Source: Branchiostoma floridae (lineage: Eukaryota > Chordata > Leptocardii > Amphioxiformes > Branchiostomatidae). From it: a stretch of DNA of 64,000 nucleotides. The position numbers were made by a program, and so were the translations under genes. Shown here piece by piece: positions 59,099-64,000 of this stretch (position 1 is the stretch's first letter; every line of letters starts with the position of its first letter). Under the pieces are notes generated by a model. The model worked only from the letters and a program-made list of their open reading frames with translations. It had not been told where the DNA came from and made no database searches. The DNA lies in NCBI RefSeq assembly GCF_000003815.2, contig NC_049992.1, forward strand, positions 1,706,959-1,770,958, in the 5' to 3' direction.

Positions 59099-59520
59099 GC
59101 AGCATATTGTTATCGATCAGTTTGTGGTTTCTCTCTTACTCTTGAGTCTTAGCGACTCCGGGGATGTCTGGCGGTAAACACGGGAAGGTTTTAGCACCTT
59201 GATGATGAGAAGGGAGTTCGTTAATTTCTTTATTTGTTACATCGATAAACAACTATTAGCAGCATATTGTTATTGATCAGTTTGTGGTTTCTCTCTTACT
59301 CTTGAGTCTTAGCGACTCCGGGGATGTCTGGCGGTAAACATTGGAAGGTTTTAGCACCCTGATGATGAGAAGGGAGTTCGTTAATTTCTTTATTTGTTAC
59401 ATCGATAAACAACTATCAGCAGCATATTGTTATTGACCAGTTTTGTGGCTTCTCTCTCAGCGCGGATTCCCGGGATGTCTGGCAGTAAACATGGGCAGGT
59501 TATATCACCCTGCTGCTGAT
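59099..59520. repeat. 160-bp tandem repeat, 2.6 units
   Basis: gcagcatattgttat starts units at 59099, 59259 and 59419. The first two are nearly identical; the third is diverged and incomplete. Confidence 0.95.
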
Positions 59521-59529
59521 GGGATGGAA

Positions 59530-61400
59530 ATCTGTTAATCTGTTAACTTGTTGACTGCACATCTTAATATGGCGGAAGAAATCAGTGGATAACGTTGTCT
59601 TTTCATGTAGGGGCCAAGAAAGGGTTTACAAAATATCCCAGAATTTAGAATAGAAAGTTGTAGAAATGACAAGATACATCTGGTTGCACAGTTTTACACT
59701 AATATCTACATTTTGCAGAAGAAACTGGTCTCCAAAAAGCTCTGTTTACTTCTGTGAGCAGAGATAATGGCTGCCATGCAGACACAGACTGGAGAAACTA
59801 GCTATGGCTGATTAATAATGGGACCCTAGCAGCTGCCCATGGCACTGCAGTAGGACGTACTGTAGATGTACTTAAACTGTCAGTCTGTGATCAGATGAAA
59901 ACCCTCCTGCCGACGGAGACAGGAGAAACTAGTGCAGTTTTATGTGGACATTCTGCACTGATTTGTTGACTGGGAGAATCACGCCTGCCATGGCGAGGAA
60001 AGTATTGTTGAAATGTTGAAATGGAAGGGTAGATGATGGGCAGTTTGGACGTTAGGAAGGGAATATTGCACTTAATGCTTCATACATGGTCATTTCTTCT
60101 GACAGGAGCATTGCTCACAACGTTTTCATTTCAAACCAGTGAATGTGTGGGGATTTAAATGTACTATTTCAATCTAGCTCAGAGAACAGTAAAGTACAAG
60201 GACTGTTTCTGTCTGCACTAGCTGAGTACCAGGTTATCCTGTCTGCAGCAATGACAGGGAAATATTTATGTGAGCCTGTTGGGTCTGTCCTTAGTGCTGA
60301 TCCCACATCAATCCCCCCTGCTGGAAATGCCTGCCCATCTGCACAACTGTAACTGGTCAGAATTTTTACCTGCATTTGGGAGAAAGTTTCTGCAAATATC
60401 CAGGCCATTGTACCGGCAGAGCTCTGTGTGCTGCTAACGAGCTTAATTGTTGTTCATAATTACATAGCCTGAAATTCCTCCCCCATAGTTTTCTCTGCAT
60501 TCTCACATTACTCTGGAGAATGACAGATTGTGGCTGAGCAGGGAGCTGCATACTGATGAGCCATAAATCAATTAGCAGCTCACATCATGTGGGCAGAGTG
60601 ATTAGTCACACTAACGAGGAGAGTGATTAGTCACACTAACGAACAGCACTTGTGACCAATTAAGCAGGACTGTCCAACAGACAAACATCACTCAGCTCAC
60701 TATGGTAGGGTCTGCTTTCTGTCCCCAAACGCCCCTACTCTGATCTAACATTTGATCCAAGATATGCACTCTGTCATATTCATCAGGCTGAAGGGTCCTC
60801 TCCTGGCTCCATCTATTCCTGTGTGCTATCTCTCCTGGCTACATGTAGGTCTATTCCTGTAAGTTTTGTCTCCAAATCAATTTTCCCATGAAGATGCGGC
60901 CTGGCCCCTTCCCTTTTCCTGACTGCTTTTCCTTTCTTTGCTGAATTGATTTGGATTTGGAGTAAAACTCAGTTTGTCTGGAGGGAGCTGGTCACTGGTT
61001 TTCAGATCATTAACCCATCTTAATAACTGAATAAGTTACTAAGATTCCATTAATTATCATTCAACCAGTTTAGTCTAATACCTAATATTGCTACCTATGC
61101 ATAACTATATACTAATAGATGCATAACACAAACATGACAAACACACTTCTTTGTGGCAGAAATAGGGGGCAAGGTACCAGGTCTTCAGTGCTACCCATTT
61201 CCATCTCTCTTTCACCATGCTCAAATTGTGAGATGGGGGGTTTTGTGCTCACTTGCAGCACAAACTTTGCCCACAAGGTAGCAAGTCCCTTGGTACCTTC
61301 CCCCCATCACATAATTACATTGTAGTTGTACCTGACATGGTAGCTGCCACCTGTTTTACTTGTCCTGTTGCCAGTGAGATATACAACTTGTAACACTCAG
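59530..61400. other. Gene-free stretch with a short inverted repeat
   Basis: No gene was seen. gggggcaaggtacca near 61166 and tggtaccttcccccc near 61290 form an inverted repeat that may belong to the end of the DIRS element to the right. Confidence 0.45.
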
Positions 61401-61451
61401 ATGTCCACCTTCCTAAAATTTGAAATGGCACCGTGGGAAGTCCCTTCTCAT

Positions 61452-62327
61452 TCAAGAGAACATCCCGATATTAGGTATGCGGCCCCTATCCTGGGACTCT
61501 TCTGTGATTCTCAACATAGCCAGGGCCTCCCTCATGATTTTTGTGAGTTTTACCCTTGTCAGGAAGGCCCCACTCTTGAATCTAAACAGTGGACCATCTT
61601 TGTACCGCCTAGATAGATATAGCTCCCTCATGGCTTTTACAGGGCACCAAGCTGTGTAGGTTTGTCCCAAAACAATAGGTACCCCTTTTCTCCCTGGGTC
61701 AGTCTTTGACCCCTTAATAAGGATTCGGATATAGTTCGGCTGGTATAAATTTGGTACAAAAGCTACATCCTGCCATTGTAGATGGAGGACTGGATTGAAT
61801 TTTTTCCATGAGTCACAAGTGAATTCCCCCACTCTCAAGAAACCAAAGAATGCCACCAAGAAGGCTGCTTGCATCACTAATTTGTCATACGATTCCCGTT
61901 GGAAGATGAGTTCCATTTTACTGCAAAGCCCTTGTAAAATGGTGAGTGTTACTGGCAAGCGTATTCTCACTGGCTTCTGACCTTTAGAATTCCTTATACC
62001 TTGTAACATGCGACTAATAAGGAAGGATTCTTTTGTCGGGTCCTCCCAGCCCTGTTCCAAGTGCATATTGCGTATTGCGCTTAAGTATACATTGATGGTA
62101 CCATATGAAACTGTCTGGGTCAAGGAAAGGATGAAGTACACTATTGTATGTTCAGAGGCAGGTAAAATGTTACCCCGTTCATCCCAGAGTTGGTGTTTTA
62201 AGCAAAATTGAAGGAATTGTGATACTCCTGTCGAGTACGTTTTCCTTGTCTTGGGTTTTAGAGCTGCTAGAAAGTACTCCTGAGCTCGCCTTCTTAGGTC
62301 AGCATCAGTGATGCGGGGATGGAGCAA
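61452..62327 (-). CDS. DIRS-type tyrosine recombinase, C-terminus frameshifted
   Basis: The open frame of about 290 codons starts near 62327 (LHPRITDADLRRRAQEYF), overlapping the RNase H frame. An N-terminal SAM-like core-binding part (TRKTYSTGVSQFLQFC) is followed by the catalytic fold with its first Arg in GFLRVGEFT. The usual HxxR box near 61470-61490 is damaged, and the segment with the nucleophile context (LGRWTSECYKLYI, about 61378-61420) lies in another frame after a stop. The enzyme normally inserts the circular DNA copy by recombination. This copy is therefore probably inactive. Confidence 0.8.
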   Translation of the reverse strand: MLHPRITDADLRRRAQEYFLAALKPKTRKTYSTGVSQFLQFCLKHQLWDERGNILPASEHTIVYFILSLTQTVSYGTINVYLSAIRNMHLEQGWEDPTKESFLISRMLQGIRNSKGQKPVRIRLPVTLTILQGLCSKMELIFQRESYDKLVMQAAFLVAFFGFLRVGEFTCDSWKKFNPVLHLQWQDVAFVPNLYQPNYIRILIKGSKTDPGRKGVPIVLGQTYTAWCPVKAMRELYLSRRYKDGPLFRFKSGAFLTRVKLTKIMREALAMLRITEESQDRGRIPNIGMFS

Positions 62328-62705
62328 GAAACTGGGGCAGCTTTGGGGGCCAGCTGTCTGAATTTGTCCATCTGAAATCGAGATAGAGCATCAGCTATGC
62401 TGTTCTCTTCACTTGACAGATGTACGGCTTTTAACACAAAGTTCTGTTCCAAAGATTGAGCTACAATTGGTCTGATTAAATCCATGATCTCAGGTACTTT
62501 AGATTTCATTGTATTGATTATGGCTACCACTGACTCATTGTCACACCACACTGTTACCCTCTTGCTCTGGAAATGGGTCCCCCATATGACGCATGCTACT
62601 CTAATGGGATACAGTTCCTGCCATTCAATGCTTAGTCCTGCCTTGCCACTTGTCAGTTTGTATTGTTCTGGCCATTGCCCATTAAACCACTGTCCTTTCC
62701 AAAAG
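62294..62705 (-). CDS. DIRS-type RNase H domain
   Basis: The frame encodes QWPEQYKLTSGKAG, then IEWQELYPIRVA and VWCDNESVVAIIN, ending after SSEENSIADALSRF. This is the RNase H pattern of DIRS and Ty3-like elements, which degrades the RNA strand during copying. It is one frame away from the reverse transcriptase; the shift occurs near 62690-62710. Confidence 0.8.
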
Positions 62706-63660
62706 CCCCCAAAGCCTTCTGCAGTTCCTTAAGGGTACATCTAGTTCGGGACCCCCATTCTGCAAAGCTACTCTTCAGGCGTTGAAGTTTGTCTGATGGC
62801 AGTCTTGCTTCTTGTGCTACTGAGTCTAATTCAATCCCCATGAATACCATAACTTTTGCCGGTCCCTCTGTTTTTTCCTCTGCTATGGGGACCCCCAAGT
62901 TATGAAATACTTGCAGGAGCGTTTGTAGATTTTGCCTACATTGTTGATCATTTGGCCCTACTGTTGCTAGCAGAAAGTCGTCCAATATGTGGATAATCTC
63001 ACCTATGTGATAGTTGTTCTTTAGGATCCATTCTAACAAGTCCGAAAAGGTGCTAAATATGAATGGGGCGGACCGCAGACCAAAACATAGGCATTTATCA
63101 TAAAAATATTCATTTTTCCAACAGATACCAAAGAGCTCATGTTCACTTTTATGTAGAGGGATCACCCTGTATGCAGACTTTATGTCCGTCTTGGCCATGA
63201 AGGCTCCCTTGCCCAGACGTTTCAACATGGCAATTGCATCATCTATAGTAACATATTTCACTGAGAAATCAGTTTTTGAAATTGAGTCATTGATGCTGTC
63301 CCCCTCTGGATGAGATAGATGGTAAATAGTCCTCCAATTACTGCTATGTTTTTTAGGGACCACTCCAATTGGGTGGTATTGAAAGTTCGGAAACGGTGGC
63401 TGTGCAAAAGGTCCTACCAATCTTCCTTGTTGCAGCTCTTTTCGAATGTTTTCCTCTATGCTTTCCGGATTTTTCTTACATGACACGAGGTTGTTTGACG
63501 TTCTGGGGGCTCTCGGCCCCTTGTATCCTGTTGTGAACCCTTCTTTAAAGCCTTTTGTAACATAAGAGACTAACTGTCTATTGGGATGCATCAATAACTC
63601 TTTTTCTAGTACATGGATTCTAATGGGTGTCACTAGCCCAGGGTCATAATTATACAGCAC
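62653..63660 (-). CDS. DIRS-type reverse transcriptase
   Basis: About 335 codons. Motifs in order: PIGVVPKKHSSNWRTIYHLS, KTDIKSAYRVIPL (first Asp), CFGLRSAPFIF, IHILDDFLLA (paired catalytic Asp) and FMGIELDS. It copies the element RNA into DNA. The frame ends within the connection to RNase H because of a frameshift. With the recombinase next door, this is a DIRS-type and not an LTR element: no integrase or protease is present. Confidence 0.88.
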   Translation of the reverse strand: MLYNYDPGLVTPIRIHVLEKELLMHPNRQLVSYVTKGFKEGFTTGYKGPRAPRTSNNLVSCKKNPESIEENIRKELQQGRLVGPFAQPPFPNFQYHPIGVVPKKHSSNWRTIYHLSHPEGDSINDSISKTDFSVKYVTIDDAIAMLKRLGKGAFMAKTDIKSAYRVIPLHKSEHELFGICWKNEYFYDKCLCFGLRSAPFIFSTFSDLLEWILKNNYHIGEIIHILDDFLLATVGPNDQQCRQNLQTLLQVFHNLGVPIAEEKTEGPAKVMVFMGIELDSVAQEARLPSDKLQRLKSSFAEWGSRTRCTLKELQKALGAFGKDSGLMGNGQNNTN

Positions 63661-63710
63661 GGATTTCGTTGAACAGGTTTTGACGGAGAGACCTGCAAGT
63701 GTAACAGGAA

Positions 63711-63999
63711 TTAGTTGTATTGAGTGCCAGTTTTGCTGGTGACCCTGGGGTTGACCCCTGGACAGTTGTGCTTGCCATGGGTGTTATTCTCACATCGACT
63801 ACATACATGTTTAAATCCACATGGAACCCTATTGCACCCCCATGGAGAATTGAATCCGTAACAGAAGCCGGGGTTTGCCTGGCCTGGTTTTGGCCTGACT
63901 GAGCTGGACCCTGGTTTAGAGGTCACAGCCTTTGCAGGGCATTCTTTTGCCCAATGGCTGGGTGAATGACAAATAGTGCACATGGCTCTGGGTGCCAGT
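63711..63999 (-). CDS. DIRS gag C-terminal zinc fingers, cut by window end
   Basis: A CCHC knuckle (CTICHSPSHWAKEC) is followed by a Cys/His-rich tail (CYGFNSPWGCNRVPCGFKH, CSRCENNTHGKHNC). These bind RNA in the element particle. The frame is open to the right edge, so the start lies outside. Confidence 0.7.
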   Translation of the reverse strand, partial: LAPRAMCTICHSPSHWAKECPAKAVTSKPGSSSVRPKPGQANPGFCYGFNSPWGCNRVPCGFKHVCSRCENNTHGKHNCPGVNPRVTSKTGTQYN

Positions 64000-64000
64000 G

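Noticed and set aside
60143-60408. Overlapping ~70-80-codon frames on both strands
   Set aside because: No splice sites, domain or codon signal beyond chance.

Overview
This is animal nuclear DNA. Genes are split by GT-AG introns, no operons are visible, and the window is full of transposons and minisatellites. The combination of an ISL2EU-type DNA transposon, a DIRS-type retrotransposon, hAT and Harbinger MITEs, LINE tails and very many minisatellites best fits a cephalochordate (Branchiostoma-like). That assignment is an inference, because no host gene here was identified by name. Two runs of N (1615-2047 and 8204-8491) are assembly gaps.

Layout. 1-7.6 kb: an ISL2EU-type DNA transposon with two convergent genes, a DDE transposase on + and a seven-exon SWIM/YqaJ-nuclease/PHD protein on -. 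All splice phases of the second gene agree. Part of the transposase is repeated after the first gap, probably an assembly artefact. Two + strand exons sit inside an intron of the YqaJ gene. 9.0-10.1 kb: a non-autonomous DNA transposon whose relatives lie at 36.8-38.6 kb and about 49.9-50.8 kb. 11.3-18.3 kb: two tandem four-exon paralogues on - that encode secreted, very cysteine-rich proteins of about 205 residues, from a family I do not recognise. 18.4-22.9 kb: no gene seen. 23.0-41.5 kb: one eight-exon gene on - (355 aa, unrecognised), with large introns full of minisatellites, two hAT MITEs, a LINE fragment, a MITE with 8-bp target duplications and a Harbinger MITE nested in another transposon. 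41.9-43.8 kb: LINE remnants. 44.8-61 kb: no convincing complete gene; this stretch is dominated by minisatellites (19, 29, 31-35, 39, 49 and 160 bp units). 61.4-64.0 kb: a DIRS-type retrotransposon on - (gag zinc fingers, reverse transcriptase, RNase H, tyrosine recombinase), frameshifted and running off the right end.

The most unusual pattern is that tandem duplications repeatedly begin at or span exon edges and carry a splice donor or acceptor with them. In the 355-aa gene at least eight exon edges have one or more neighbouring copies, and one donor is repeated about 19 times in a 34-bp array. In the nearer cysteine-rich gene the 5' edges of exons 2, 3 and 4 all have extra copies. This looks like a process that amplifies splice junctions, not random minisatellite birth, and it is the best lead in the window. 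The cysteine-rich family, with its shared promoter block, is the second.
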